The notes beneath the pieces were generated by a model, which was given only the letters and a program-made list of their open reading frames with translations, was not told the DNA's origin and ran no database searches. From Streptomyces canus 299MFChir4.1 (GTDB lineage Bacteria; Actinomycetota; Actinomycetes; Streptomycetales; Streptomycetaceae): DNA of 64,000 bases. Every line of letters starts with the position of its first letter. The stretch's first letter is position 1. Of the stretch, positions 1 to 9,067 are shown in pieces. Position numbers and translations under genes: made by a program. The stretch is taken from assembly GCF_000383615.1 (NCBI RefSeq), contig NZ_KB911612.1, forward strand, positions 33,354 through 97,353. The letters are read 5' to 3'.

Positions 1-404
1 GCTCCCGGAGGGCCTTCCGGCTCCCTGGCCTTTGGATTCTGACTACCCCAGGGACCCGATGGTCCGGTGCCGGTGGACCACAACGCTCTTGCGGTCCCGC
101 GCCCAGAACAGCTGAGGAGCTCCCCTTGACGCACGGCCTGGGCTTCCGCTCCCCCGACGGCTGCAGCAGACTCGCGGTCACCGACCTGGACGGTTTGCTG
201 TCCGCCGTCCGCTTCGCCCTCATACGGATCCAGTGCCGCCCCGAGCTGGTCGACGGCTGCCTGGGCCGAGGCCTGCTTGATCATCAACCCGCTCTGATAC
301 CCAACCCCGACAACAGCCATTTCCCCGGGAAGCGCAAGGAACTTCAGCGATGTGATGCCGCTCACGTCGCGTCACGGGAAAGACGGGAGCGGTGTCTTGG
401 GGGC
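1..404. other. Upstream region, no supported gene
   Basis: An open frame runs from position 126 in phase with the dehydrogenase that follows, but its first 93 codons look like no SDR N-terminus, and the Rossmann motif begins only after position 405. I see no convincing gene on either strand here. The stretch just before 405 (cttgggggc) is a weak ribosome-binding-like purine run. Confidence 0.5.
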
Positions 405-1148
405 ATGACCGACACGAAGCAGTCCGCAGTCCTGATCACCGGCGCCAACAAGGGCCTGGGCCACGAGGCCGCCCGCCGCCTCGGAAAGCTGGGCTGGAAG
501 GTGTTCCTCGGCTCCCGGGACGAGGATCGGGGCCGCGAGGCCGCCGAGAAGCTGGCCGCCGACGGCATCGACGTCGTCCTGGTCCCGCTCGACGTCACCT
601 CGGAGGAGTCCGTGGCGGCCGCCGAAGAACTGGTCCGCACGCACACCGACCGGCTGGACGTCCTGATCAACAACGCCGGCGCGCCGGGCCACGCGATCCA
701 CCCCGCCCAGGCGACCGTCGCCGAGGTCCACGCCGTCTACGACACCAACGTATACGGCCCGATCCGCGTCACCCACGCCTTCCTGCCGCTGCTGCAGGCC
801 GCCGACCACCCGCGGGTGGTGATGGTGTCCAGCGCCGGCGGGGCATTCTCCGTGGTGACCGACCCGGAGCAGCCGGTTTCGAAGATGCACGAGCTCGCCT
901 ACAGCTCCTCCAAGGCGGCGCTGAACATGCTCACCATCCGCTACGCGCAGGCGTTCCCCGGCATCAAGTTCAACGCCGCCACCCCCGGGGAAGTCGCGAA
1001 CCACACCTTCGCAGCCACCGACATGAACAACAACATGGGCCGGCTGACCGTGACCGAGGGCACCGATTCGATCGTTCGCCTGGCGCTGCTGGACCCCGAC
1101 GGCCCGAGCGGGACCTTCACAGATCGGCTCGGCCCCATACCGTGGTGA
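405..1148 (+). CDS. Short-chain dehydrogenase/reductase (SDR)
   Basis: Classical SDR of 247 aa, a usual length for the family. The N-terminus carries the cofactor motif TGANKGLG (about residues 12-19). NNAG follows in the middle, and YSSSK supplies the catalytic Tyr and Lys. An Arg after the second strand (GSRDEDR) suggests NADPH preference. The start at 405 is chosen because the frame upstream lacks SDR character. The substrate cannot be told from sequence. The gene stands alone on the plus strand and converges with the esterase, leaving about 100 bp between their ends. Confidence 0.85.
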   Translation: MTDTKQSAVLITGANKGLGHEAARRLGKLGWKVFLGSRDEDRGREAAEKLAADGIDVVLVPLDVTSEESVAAAEELVRTHTDRLDVLINNAGAPGHAIHPAQATVAEVHAVYDTNVYGPIRVTHAFLPLLQAADHPRVVMVSSAGGAFSVVTDPEQPVSKMHELAYSSSKAALNMLTIRYAQAFPGIKFNAATPGEVANHTFAATDMNNNMGRLTVTEGTDSIVRLALLDPDGPSGTFTDRLGPIPW

Positions 1149-1251
1149 TCACCCGGCCGCACCGTGATCGTCAGCTACGTACGCCGGCACACGCCCGAGC
1201 CGAGCCGAAGGCCGACTTCGCGTCCGACTCACCGATCCGGATCCAAACCGA

Positions 1252-2286
1252 TTACCCGGCCGAGGCTGCGTGACAGACCAAGAGCTGACGGCGCAGCCAT
1301 GCCACTCGGGCGGCGATGGCGTCCTGCGAAATCACGGCATGAGGGACCACGACGTCGAACCCGTGGAACCCACCGGGCCAGACGTGCAGTTCGAGGCGGC
1401 CGCCCGCCTGCCATATGCGGCTTGCGTAGGCGACGTCCTCGTCCCGGAACGTTTCGGCAGACCCGACGTCGATGAACGTGGACGGCAGGCCAGAGAGGTC
1501 TGCCGCACGGGAAGGCGCAGCGTACGGGGACACATCCGGTCCTCCGCGAACGCCGTCGCCGAGGAGCGCGTTCCATCCGGTCTCGTTCGAGGAGCTGTCC
1601 CAGATGCCGACGCCGCGCATCTGCCGAGTAGAGGGCGAGTCGTTGCAGTCATCAAGCATCGGCGACAGGAGCAGTTGGGCCAGAATTGCCGGGCCTTTGC
1701 GGTCGCGTGCCATCAAGGTGACACCTGCCGCGAGGCCGCCGCCGGCGCTCGCACCGCCGATGACGATGCGTTCGGGGTCGATGTTGAGCTCGTGGGCCTG
1801 ATCCGACACCCACACCAGGCCCGTGTAGCAATCCTCGACGGGCCCCGGGTGGGGTGTCTCGGGTGCGAGCCGGTACTCGACCGAAACCACGGCCATGCCC
1901 ATCGGCTCGGCCAGGTTCAACATCTCGACCAGGCCGAACCGGTTGTCTCCGACGATCACGCCGCCGCCGTGGATGTGGTAAATCGCCGGGGTCGGGGTCG
2001 CCGCGTGCTTCGGGAGACAGATCAGCAGCGAGATATCCGGTTGCCCGTCCGGCCCTGGCACCGCCCACTCCTCCACGCTGTAGGTGCCACCCCGCGAGAG
2101 GGCCTCGTCGGTCGGGGTGTCCACCCCGGGGACGGGCTTGCGCATCTCAGAGATGTTGTCCCAACGGTACGCGTCGGGGGAACGCAGGCTGGTCAGGATC
2201 TCAATGACGGGAGCGAGCTCCGGGTCGAAGGGCGGGGGCGGTCCGACCGGTTGGGCGGATGACGGGTCCGTGAGTTGCGTGGTCAT
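1252..2286 (-). CDS. Alpha/beta hydrolase, hormone-sensitive-lipase (family IV) esterase
   Basis: A 344-aa cytoplasmic esterase. The oxyanion-hole motif HGGG lies at residues 106-109 and the nucleophile elbow GGASAGG has its Ser at 180. A late Asp (in DVGSAETFRDED) and a His in GGFHGFD complete the triad. This arrangement is typical of family IV (HSL-like) carboxylesterases acting on short acyl esters. No signal peptide is seen. It lies 332 bp downstream of an SDR on the same strand, too far to assume one transcript. ATG start at 2286 with ggagaac upstream. Confidence 0.87.
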   Translation of the reverse strand: MTTQLTDPSSAQPVGPPPPFDPELAPVIEILTSLRSPDAYRWDNISEMRKPVPGVDTPTDEALSRGGTYSVEEWAVPGPDGQPDISLLICLPKHAATPTPAIYHIHGGGVIVGDNRFGLVEMLNLAEPMGMAVVSVEYRLAPETPHPGPVEDCYTGLVWVSDQAHELNIDPERIVIGGASAGGGLAAGVTLMARDRKGPAILAQLLLSPMLDDCNDSPSTRQMRGVGIWDSSSNETGWNALLGDGVRGGPDVSPYAAPSRAADLSGLPSTFIDVGSAETFRDEDVAYASRIWQAGGRLELHVWPGGFHGFDVVVPHAVISQDAIAARVAWLRRQLLVCHAASAG

Positions 2287-2618
2287 GTGTTCTCCTTGCG
2301 GTAGTCAACGGGGTGTCTGAACGGGATGTCTGCCTGCCCCAGCTCACGGGTCATCGATACATGTCATGTGGCCGATGCGGCCCGCCATCTGGTGGGTCAA
2401 CCTGAGCGCGCGCACACGCAAACCGGTGACACGCAGCCGGCCTGGAGACGCGCGGCGCGATCTCGACGACCAGGCGAGCACCGTGAAGCGCGACAACGGC
2501 GTCGTCGACGCGCTTCTCGGTGCTGCCGAGCAGCGTCTGAGAGTTCTCCTTGCGAAGGAGGGGGCTCCGCCGTCGGGTCGAACCGCTCGCGAGTGGCCAC
2601 TCGGAGCCGGTGCCTGGC
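2287..2618. other. Intergenic, no supported gene
   Basis: Between the esterase start and the SDR end. Short frames exist on both strands, but none shows a family motif or a ribosome site. It probably holds the esterase promoter. Confidence 0.4.
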
Positions 2619-3407
2619 TCAGACGGTCGGGACGGTGCCGCCGTCGATCACGTACTCGGCTCCAACGATTGCCGACGCGCGGTCCGAGACCAGGAACCCG
2701 ACCAGGTCCGCGATCTCCTCGGTATCCGCGAACCGTCCCAGGGGCACTCCTCCGAGGGAGTCGTATATGCTCTGCTTGGCTGCCTCACGGGTGAGTCCAT
2801 TCCCCTCGGCGATCCGGTCCACGAATCTTTCGTAGGCTTCGGTCTCGATTCCGCCGGGGCTGATCGCGTTGACCCGTACGCCGCGCGGCGCGAGCTCATT
2901 GGCAAGTCCCTTGCTGTATGTGCGCAGCGCGGCCTTCGCTGCCGCGTAAGCCAAGGACGCGTCGTATTGGGGCAGCTCACGCTGGATCGAGGTGAAGTGC
3001 AGCACCACGCCCGCCCCAGACCCGATCATTGCCGGGAGAAGAGCCCGATCCAGCCGCACCGCTCCAAGCAGGTTGAGGTTCAGCTCGGTGAGCCACTGGT
3101 CATCGGTGATGACCGCGAATCCACCCGACGGCGTCGACGCCCCCCCGACGACGTGCACCAGGATGTCGAGTGTGCCGCCGGCCTCTGCGATGCGAGCGGC
3201 AACGGCGTTGGCGCCTTCGATCGTCAACAGGTCCGCTTCGATGAATCGGTCAGGGTGCTCGTACCCGTCGGGCATCGTGCGCGCCGTCACGTACACGTCG
3301 GCACCCATCTCTCGCAGCCTCTCCACGACGGCCTTGCCCGAGCCCTTCGAACCGCCCGTGACCAGCGCCCGGCGGCCGTCGAGACGATCGCGATCTGAAC
3401 TAGACAT
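2619..3407 (-). CDS. Short-chain dehydrogenase/reductase (SDR)
   Basis: A 262-aa classical SDR. VTGGSKGSGK gives the cofactor loop near residue 15, YAAAK holds the catalytic Tyr and Lys, and RVNAISPGG follows in the usual place. The end (IVGAEYVIDGG) is also typical. The start at 3407 (MSSSDRDRL) is preferred over a longer frame because ggagag precedes it and the extension is not SDR-like. It lies 37 bp after the SnoaL-like gene on the same strand, so the two are probably co-transcribed and perhaps act on the same small-molecule substrate. Confidence 0.86.
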   Translation of the reverse strand: MSSSDRDRLDGRRALVTGGSKGSGKAVVERLREMGADVYVTARTMPDGYEHPDRFIEADLLTIEGANAVAARIAEAGGTLDILVHVVGGASTPSGGFAVITDDQWLTELNLNLLGAVRLDRALLPAMIGSGAGVVLHFTSIQRELPQYDASLAYAAAKAALRTYSKGLANELAPRGVRVNAISPGGIETEAYERFVDRIAEGNGLTREAAKQSIYDSLGGVPLGRFADTEEIADLVGFLVSDRASAIVGAEYVIDGGTVPTV

Positions 3408-3444
3408 TTTCTCTCCACTGAAGATCGAGGTAGCGCGGGTTCGG

Positions 3445-3807
3445 TCAGGCCGGGTGGTTGGCGATGACGAGTTCGGCGACGAGGTCATCGCGCAGCGCGA
3501 ATCGGTAGTCGAGCTCGGCGACGCCACCCGGGAAGGTGCCCTCGAGCCGCACGGTGACCACCCAGTGGGCGTCATCGACGCGGCGAGCGCCGATCTGCTC
3601 GGTCGTGTACTCGAACTCGGACCCGGCGTCCCGCAGGAACGCGTGGGCCTCCTCTCGGCCGCGGAAGGTCTCGCCCTGGTCGACGACCACCGCGTCCTCG
3701 GCGAGGAACGACGAGGCGGTGTCGGCGTCGCGGACGACGTGGGCGGCGAAGAACTCGCGCACGGTGGTCGGGAGCAGATCGGACGGGAGATCGGTGTGCT
3801 GTGTCAT
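3445..3807 (-). CDS. SnoaL/NTF2-like fold protein
   Basis: A 120-aa protein with the cone-shaped NTF2-like layout: an N-terminal helix pair (VREFFAAHVVRDADTASSFLAEDAVVVDQG), a GREEAHAFL helix, then curved strands ending in a FALRDDLVAEL strand. Families of this fold include polyketide cyclases, dehydratases and ketosteroid isomerases, but many members are of unknown role, and no diagnostic catalytic set is visible. The start at 3807 (MTQHT) is preferred. It is divergent from the merR gene across a 78-bp gap and heads the likely SnoaL-SDR operon. Confidence 0.75.
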   Translation of the reverse strand: MTQHTDLPSDLLPTTVREFFAAHVVRDADTASSFLAEDAVVVDQGETFRGREEAHAFLRDAGSEFEYTTEQIGARRVDDAHWVVTVRLEGTFPGGVAELDYRFALRDDLVAELVIANHPA

Positions 3808-3848
3808 GAGCCCACCGTGTGACCTCACGGCGCGGGAGGGTCAAGCCG

Positions 3849-3879
3849 TGGACTCTCCCCCAGGGGGAGCGTTGAGAAT
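3849..3879 (+). promoter_or_regulatory. MerR-type operator and promoter
   Basis: A perfect 7-1-7 palindrome, CTCCCCCAGGGGGAG (3855-3869), lies inside a 19-bp spacer between a -35-like TGGACT (3849-3854) and a -10-like GAGAAT (3874-3879). Over-long 19-bp spacers with a central dyad are the signature of MerR-controlled promoters. Only six bases separate the -10 from the merR ATG, so the merR mRNA is probably leaderless. Confidence 0.75.
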
Positions 3880-3885
3880 GGGGGG

Positions 3886-4680
3886 ATGCTGACCATCGGG
3901 GAGTTCTCGCGGCTGACCCACTTGAGCGTGCGTACCCTGCGTCGGTATCACGAGGCGGCCTTGCTGGAACCCACCGTGGTGGACGAGACCACCGGTTACC
4001 GCTACTACGGCGTCGACCAAATCCCGACCGCGCAGGTCATCCACCGGCTCCGCGAGCTCGACGTCCCGCTGAGCGATGTGCAGCGGATGCTGCGAACCCC
4101 CGACCCCGGGGTCCGGGCGGCCCTGGTCGCGGACCACCTGCAACGCCTCGAAGACGTGCTCGACCGCACCCGGGCCGCGGTCGTGTCGTTGCGCCGCCTG
4201 CTCCGGCCCGACCCCGCGCCGATCGACGTCGAGCTGCGTGCGGAGCCCGCCCGGACGGTCGCGGCGGTAGAGGCCGTAGTCGGGCATCACGACATCGCGA
4301 CCTGGTACGCAGGCGCGATGGCCGAATTGGAGGCGGCCGTCGGCGCCGCCGTGACCGGACCGCCGGGCGGCACCTACGACAACGCCCTTTTCGAGCAGGA
4401 GCGCGGTCACGCGGTCGTCTACCTGCCGACCGCTGCGCCACCTCACACGGGACGCGTGCACCCCGTGATGCTGCCGGCCGCGGAACTGGCCGTCACCACC
4501 CACGTCGGCGAGCACGACGGCATCGAGGTCACGTACGGCGAGCTCGGGACCTGGGTGGTGGAGAACGCGATGTCGGTGGCCGGGCCGGTGCGGGAGGTCT
4601 ACGTTGTCGGCCCCCGTGACACAAGCGATCCCGCCGCGTGGCGCACCGAGATCGGCTGGCCGGTCTTTCGCGTCGCCTGA
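3886..4680 (+). CDS. MerR-family transcriptional regulator with C-terminal effector domain
   Basis: A 264-aa regulator. Residues 1-70 form the MerR winged helix (MLTIGEFSRLTHLSVRTLRRY, then GYRYYG). A dimerisation helix follows around residues 80-110. Residues 120-264 resemble a GyrI-like ligand-binding domain, as in BmrR/TipA-type regulators. No Cys pair for metal sensing was seen, so a small organic ligand is more likely. It is divergent from the SnoaL-SDR pair, its likely target, and probably represses or activates itself through the dyad directly upstream. Confidence 0.88.
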   Translation: MLTIGEFSRLTHLSVRTLRRYHEAALLEPTVVDETTGYRYYGVDQIPTAQVIHRLRELDVPLSDVQRMLRTPDPGVRAALVADHLQRLEDVLDRTRAAVVSLRRLLRPDPAPIDVELRAEPARTVAAVEAVVGHHDIATWYAGAMAELEAAVGAAVTGPPGGTYDNALFEQERGHAVVYLPTAAPPHTGRVHPVMLPAAELAVTTHVGEHDGIEVTYGELGTWVVENAMSVAGPVREVYVVGPRDTSDPAAWRTEIGWPVFRVA

Positions 4681-4899
4681 GACAGAGCCGGTCTGCCACC
4701 GGCCGCGGCCATGGCGACCGCTCTGGTCAGGGCGGCAGCAGCGGCTCGATCAGCACCCACAAGTCGTCGTACACAATCCACGGCCGAGTACTCACACCAT
4801 CACGAACGGCCACGGCGTGCAGGAGAGGAGATCGGGCGGGACATCGGATACGAGGAGGCGACCGGTCGGCGAGGGCGAGGGGCAGTACGACGCGTCCGA
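4681..4899. other. Intergenic, no supported gene
   Basis: Stretch between merR and the SH3b remnant. I see no gene with family features and no obvious promoter. Confidence 0.35.
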
Positions 4900-5105
4900 C
4901 GCTCAGCTATCCCATTGTTCGCGTCCTGCCCGAGGGTGCCGGCATCCCGATCTTCGGCCAGACGCCGGGCAGCACCGTGACGGTCCCCACGGCACAACCA
5001 TCATCTGGGACGACATCGCCTCCGGCGAGTATGTCTCGGACGCGTACGTGCGCACGGGCAGCGACAGTTACGCGGCGCCGCGCGACTCCTCCATCACCTC
5101 GATAA
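4900..5105 (+). pseudogene. SH3b-domain secreted-protein remnant (frameshifted)
   Basis: One frame reads YPIVRVLPEGAGIPIFG, a bacterial SH3-like opening. After a one-base loss near 4980 the neighbouring frame continues as TTIIWDDIASGEYVSDAYV, the typical end of small actinomycete SH3b proteins. There is no proper start or signal peptide in front. I read it as a broken gene for a small secreted SH3-domain protein. A sequencing error would restore only this core, not the missing N-terminus. Confidence 0.55.
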
Positions 5106-5311
5106 CCTGCACGTTTCACCTGTACGCCGACACCCTTTGGCTTCGGCTCCGTGGTGCGCTGCATCCGTACCGCACGCTCCCGGCGGTGGCTGTTGTCCCC
5201 CTTGCGAGCTACACACATGTGCGCTCTTGGCGGTGACGCTTTTGGGCTCCAGCGTCCGTAGCGTTCCGGGTAGCCGCGGCAATCCTGCCGCGGTTTCTGC
5301 GGAGGGGTTTC

Positions 5312-6148
5312 ATGAGGTTTGTATGGCAGCTGCTGGCTGTCGGGGCCGTCTCTTTCATCGGCGGTCAGGCGATCATGGCGGTGCAGGGGAACTGGGCGCT
5401 CAGGCTGGTCGTGGGCCTGCTGGCGTCCGTGCTGACGGTGCTCGTCTATCGGTGGGTCGTAGGGCGCACCGAGCACCGGCCGGTCGTCGAGGTGGCCCGA
5501 ACGGGGGCCGCGTCGGCAATCGGCCGCGGTGCGCTGATCGGCGCCGTGCTGTTCGGCATGGTGATGACGAATCTGGCCGCCTCCGGCTACTACCACGTGG
5601 ACGGACTCGAGTCGGTGACAGGTGCGGCCGGACTGGTGGGCTTCATGGCCGCCGCTGCCGTGACCGAGGAAGTCCTCTACCGCGGCGTGCTTCTGAGAAT
5701 CCTCGAGCGTTACATCGGCACGTGGCTCGCTCTGGTCGTGAGTGGTCTCGTGTTCGGCCTGGGGCATCTGCTCAACCCGAACGCGAATCTGTTCGGCGCC
5801 CTGGCCGTCGCCCTGGAAGCAGGCCTCATGCTGGGGGCCGCCTACGTCGCGACCCGCACACTGTGGCTGCCCATCGGTCTGCACTTCGGCTGGAACTTCG
5901 CCGCGGCCGGCATCTTCAGTACGGAGGTCTCCGGCAACGGCACGGAGCACGGTCTGCTGGACTCCGCACTGTCGGGCCCATGGCTGCTGACCGGCGGCGA
6001 GTTCGGCCCCGAGGCAAGTGTGTACTCGGTGCTGTTCTGCACGCTGACGGGTGTCGCCTTCCTCTGGATGGCACATCGCCGCGGCAATCTCGTCAGCCGC
6101 CGCCGGCGCGCCGACCAGTCCGACACCGTCGCTACAATCGCCCGGTGA
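5312..6148 (+). CDS. CPBP-family intramembrane glutamic protease
   Basis: A 278-aa polytopic membrane protein. The CPBP (Abi/CAAX-protease-like) motifs are present in order: EEVLYRG (Glu pair and Arg), FGLGH, and HFGWN. Several hydrophobic segments flank them, beginning at the N-terminus (FVWQLLAVGAVSFIGGQ). Relatives cleave or process membrane peptides or provide bacteriocin immunity; the target here is unknown. A good ribosome site (ggagggg) precedes ATG 5312. Its stop overlaps the histidine-kinase GTG by four bases, so translation is coupled to the two-component genes. Confidence 0.86.
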   Translation: MRFVWQLLAVGAVSFIGGQAIMAVQGNWALRLVVGLLASVLTVLVYRWVVGRTEHRPVVEVARTGAASAIGRGALIGAVLFGMVMTNLAASGYYHVDGLESVTGAAGLVGFMAAAAVTEEVLYRGVLLRILERYIGTWLALVVSGLVFGLGHLLNPNANLFGALAVALEAGLMLGAAYVATRTLWLPIGLHFGWNFAAAGIFSTEVSGNGTEHGLLDSALSGPWLLTGGEFGPEASVYSVLFCTLTGVAFLWMAHRRGNLVSRRRRADQSDTVATIAR

Positions 6149-7329
6149 CCGGTTTTCAGCGAGCCCGGCAACTTCTGGACCGAGTCCAGGAGTTGCGGCG
6201 TCGGCTCGAGGTGACATCCTGGTTCCCGCTGCTCGGCCCCGTACTGCTGGTGGCGTCGTTCCTGCCCGGGAACCGTGGTCACGGAACAGTGATCGGGACC
6301 GTGCCGGACCGCCCGTACGATGCCCTGGCCGTCGTGGCCATCGTTTGTCAGACCCTTCCGCTCGTCACCTGCCGACGGTGGCCGGTCGCCAGCCTGACCG
6401 TGGTGTCACTCGCCTTCGCCGCCGACCAGTTGCGCGGCTACCACTCTCTGGCCGGCACCGGAATGGCCCTCGCGCTGGTGGGCGCCGCATACCTGATGGA
6501 ACAGCATCGGCGTGCCGCAGTGCTCGCACTCACCGCGGCATACGTTCCGTTCGCCATCGTGCTCCACCAACTGGGCACGGGTGGTGCACCGGCCGAGTTC
6601 GTGGTGTTCTACCTGGCGCTTGCCCTGCCATGGGGCATCGGGTCATGGCTGCGCACGGCCCGCATCGCGGAGACCGAACGCCGTCACCGCCTCGCCGAGG
6701 AGACCCTCCTCGCCGAACGCACCCGTATCGCCCGGGAACTGCACGACGTGGTCACCCACCACGTGACAGCGATGGTGGTACAGGCCGAGGCGGCACGCTA
6801 TCTTTCTGCCGCACCCGAGCGCCTGGAACAGTCACTGACTGCGATCACTGACACCGGCCGGCGAGCCATTGCCGACCTGCGGCACCTGCTGGTCCTGATC
6901 AACCCCGACCACAGTGAACACGGCACCAGCACCAGGACACCGGCCGTCGGCAGGCTCCTCACCCTTGTCGAGGACACCCGCCGGGCGGGACAGCCTGTGG
7001 AGTTCACCGAAGCAGGCACACCGTCGGAGCCGACCGGCAGCACCGACCTCGTCACCTACCGAGTGGTGCAGGAGGCGTTGACGAACGCTCTCAAATACGC
7101 ACACGGCAGCCCGACCACGGTACGGGTGCAGCACGGCACACGGGAGATCACGGTGGAGGTCAGCACGGACGGCACCGGCTCGCGGACCGCCTCACCAGGA
7201 GGGAGCGGACGGGGCCTGGCCGGACTACGTGAACGCGTCGATATTCTGGGCGGTGACTTCACCGCGGGTGAGCGCACGGGCGGCGGCTTCGTCGTACGGG
7301 CCCGGATCCCCGCGGAGTACTCCTCGTGA
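6145..7329 (+). CDS. NarL-type sensor histidine kinase
   Basis: A 394-aa membrane kinase. Four to five hydrophobic segments occupy about residues 28-170 without a large extracellular loop. The HisKA_3 dimerisation helix is ERTRIARELHDVVTHH with the phospho-His at residue 200. The HATPase N box is VQEALTNALKY and the G box includes GRGLAGLRERV. The GTG start at 6145 overlaps the CPBP stop (GTGA), and its own stop overlaps the next gene in the same way. The signal is unknown, but coupling to an intramembrane protease suggests envelope sensing. Confidence 0.9.
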   Translation: MTGFQRARQLLDRVQELRRRLEVTSWFPLLGPVLLVASFLPGNRGHGTVIGTVPDRPYDALAVVAIVCQTLPLVTCRRWPVASLTVVSLAFAADQLRGYHSLAGTGMALALVGAAYLMEQHRRAAVLALTAAYVPFAIVLHQLGTGGAPAEFVVFYLALALPWGIGSWLRTARIAETERRHRLAEETLLAERTRIARELHDVVTHHVTAMVVQAEAARYLSAAPERLEQSLTAITDTGRRAIADLRHLLVLINPDHSEHGTSTRTPAVGRLLTLVEDTRRAGQPVEFTEAGTPSEPTGSTDLVTYRVVQEALTNALKYAHGSPTTVRVQHGTREITVEVSTDGTGSRTASPGGSGRGLAGLRERVDILGGDFTAGERTGGGFVVRARIPAEYSS

Positions 7330-7988
7330 CCACACCGATCCGAGTCCTGGTCTGCGACGACCAGGCACTGATCCGTACCGGCCTGGTCACCATCATCGAC
7401 GCCCAGCCCGACCTGGAGGTGGCCGGTGAATGCGCGGACGGACAGACAGCCGTCGACCTCGCCGGCCAACTGCGTCCAGACATCGTGGTGATGGACATCC
7501 GGATGCCGGTACTCGACGGCATCGAAGCCACCCGCCAACTCGCCGGCACCGGGGTACGGCATCCCGTCAAAGTCCTGGTCGTCACCACGTTCAACCTCGA
7601 CGAATACGTCTACGAAGCCCTACGCGCAGGCGCCAGCGGCTTCCTCCTCAAAGACGCACCACCAAGCCAGCTTCTGCACGGCATCCGCACCGTGGCCAGT
7701 GGCGCAGCACTGCTCGCCCCGGAAGTGACCCGCCAGCTCGTGGGCCGCTACGCCGCCCGGATCCGCCCCACCAGCGGCAATACGGCAGACCGCTCCCCGC
7801 TCACCCCGCGAGAGCTGGAAGTCCTCCGCCTCATCGCGGACGGCCTCTCCAACAGCGAGATCGCCACAACCCTGACGATCAGCCCAGAAACCGTCAAAAC
7901 CTTCGTCTCCCGCATCCTCACCAAACTCGGCCTCCGAGACCGCGTCCAAGCCGTCGTATACGCCTACCGCCACGGCCTCGCCACCTGA
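7326..7988 (+). CDS. NarL/FixJ-type response regulator
   Basis: A 220-aa regulator. The receiver domain (about 1-125) has the acidic pair D11-D12, phospho-acceptor D57 in VMDIRMP, the switch Thr in VVTTF, and Lys in FLLKDAPP. The LuxR-type HTH lies at about 155-215 (LTPRELEVLRLIADGLSNSEIA). GTG start at 7326 overlaps the kinase stop by four bases. It is the cognate partner of the kinase and the third member of the CPBP-kinase-regulator unit. Confidence 0.93.
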   Translation: MTTPIRVLVCDDQALIRTGLVTIIDAQPDLEVAGECADGQTAVDLAGQLRPDIVVMDIRMPVLDGIEATRQLAGTGVRHPVKVLVVTTFNLDEYVYEALRAGASGFLLKDAPPSQLLHGIRTVASGAALLAPEVTRQLVGRYAARIRPTSGNTADRSPLTPRELEVLRLIADGLSNSEIATTLTISPETVKTFVSRILTKLGLRDRVQAVVYAYRHGLAT

Positions 7989-8145
7989 CATTGCTCGGGC
8001 GGCTCGCGCGGACTCCACCACGCACTTCGCCTCCCCCGCAAAACAGTGCTCCTGGGCCGGGCTCACTCCGCGTCACTGCACCTGCATGGAGGCCTGCCCG
8101 CACCTCTTCGGAGGCGCGGGCCGTCGCCCGTAGGGCCGACATCCG

Positions 8146-8295
8146 ATGGGCCGGCTGAGCAACATCATCGATCACCGCGGCGTCCAGGCCCGCAGCACGG
8201 CCAAGACCGCCGCGGCCCGCAAGCTGCTCGCCCTGGTTGACCACGCCCTGCGCGACGGAGAAGTCCGCTGCCTTGCCGAATGGGCCACTGCATGA
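8146..8295 (+). pseudogene. Transposase C-terminal remnant (possibly IS110-like)
   Basis: A 49-codon frame ending in a pattern (STAKTAAARKLLALVDHALRDGEVRCLA) that resembles the C-terminal tail of some actinomycete transposases, probably of the IS110 type. No upstream coding part is present. The family call is weak. Confidence 0.35.
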
Positions 8296-8410
8296 GCAGG
8301 CTGGAACACGGTAGGCGCGCGATCGAGGCCTGTCTGGCCCCGCCCCGGCGACGCGACCGCCAAGTTGACTGATCCCGTCGACCGACTCTGTTCACGAGAT
8401 GCGGTTCTGG

Positions 8411-8443
8411 CTCTGGTTGTGGGCTCTGGTTGTGGGCTCTGGC
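8411..8443 (+). repeat. 13-bp tandem repeat
   Basis: CTCTGGTTGTGGG occurs twice in tandem (8411-8423 and 8424-8436) followed by a partial third copy. It lies immediately before the IS1182-like remnant and may mark slippage at an old junction. Confidence 0.8.
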
Positions 8444-8921
8444 TCGACGAGCTCTTCACGGACGACGACTTCACCGACTGATACAGGCCGATGGTCGGCG
8501 GGAGCTGTCGCCGGGCTGGCGATGGTCTCGGTGCTCCAGCATGCGGAGAACTTGACGGCCCGGCAGGCGGCAGCGGCAGTCCGTTGCCGGTTGGGCCGGA
8601 AGTACTGCCTGAGCATGGAGCTGGACGACCCGGGGTTCGATCACTCGGTGTTCAGCGAGTTCCGGAACCGGATGGCTCAGGAGGATCGGGCGGATCGTCT
8701 CCTGGCAGTGATGCCCGACCGGTCGGCGGCCCGCCAGCCCGGTGGGGCCGCGTGGCCGGGTACGGACCGACTCGACGCAGGCACTGGCCGCGGTGCGCAC
8801 GCTGAACCGTGTCGAGTTGGTCGGCGAGACGATGCGCAGGGCGCTGGACGAACTCAGTGAGAGCGGTGAGGCCTGGCTGGCGCCGCTGGTCACCGCTGAC
8901 TGGGCGCGGCGCGCCCCTTGA
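8440..8921 (+). pseudogene. IS1182-like transposase, N-terminal remnant
   Basis: The DNA encodes pieces of an IS1182-type transposase N-terminal region in shifting frames: DELFTDDDFTD then a stop, GAVAGLAMVSVLQHAENLT with YCLSMELDDPGFDHSVFSEFRNRM, and finally LAAVRTLNRVELVGETM. These are the order and spacing of the intact family. The remaining three-quarters, including the DDE core, is missing. At least two frame changes and one stop make it inactive. Confidence 0.75.
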
Positions 8922-9067
8922 TCAGGTTGCGCTGATACATGGACTTGCCGGAGCCGGGACGGTGTCTCGCGGCGGTTCCTACGGCCCCTGCCCCGACGGG
9001 GCGCTCGACCGGGCGGCGGGTTACCGGCGCCCGGTCGAGGCCGGTGCCGTGTGCGGTGCTTTGCGGA

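Noticed and set aside
126..404. N-terminal extension of the first SDR
   Set aside because: The frame is open but not SDR-like, and the family begins at 405.
8411..8443. Tandem repeat considered as a CRISPR array
   Set aside because: The units are directly adjacent, only 13 bp long, and there are no spacers or cas genes.
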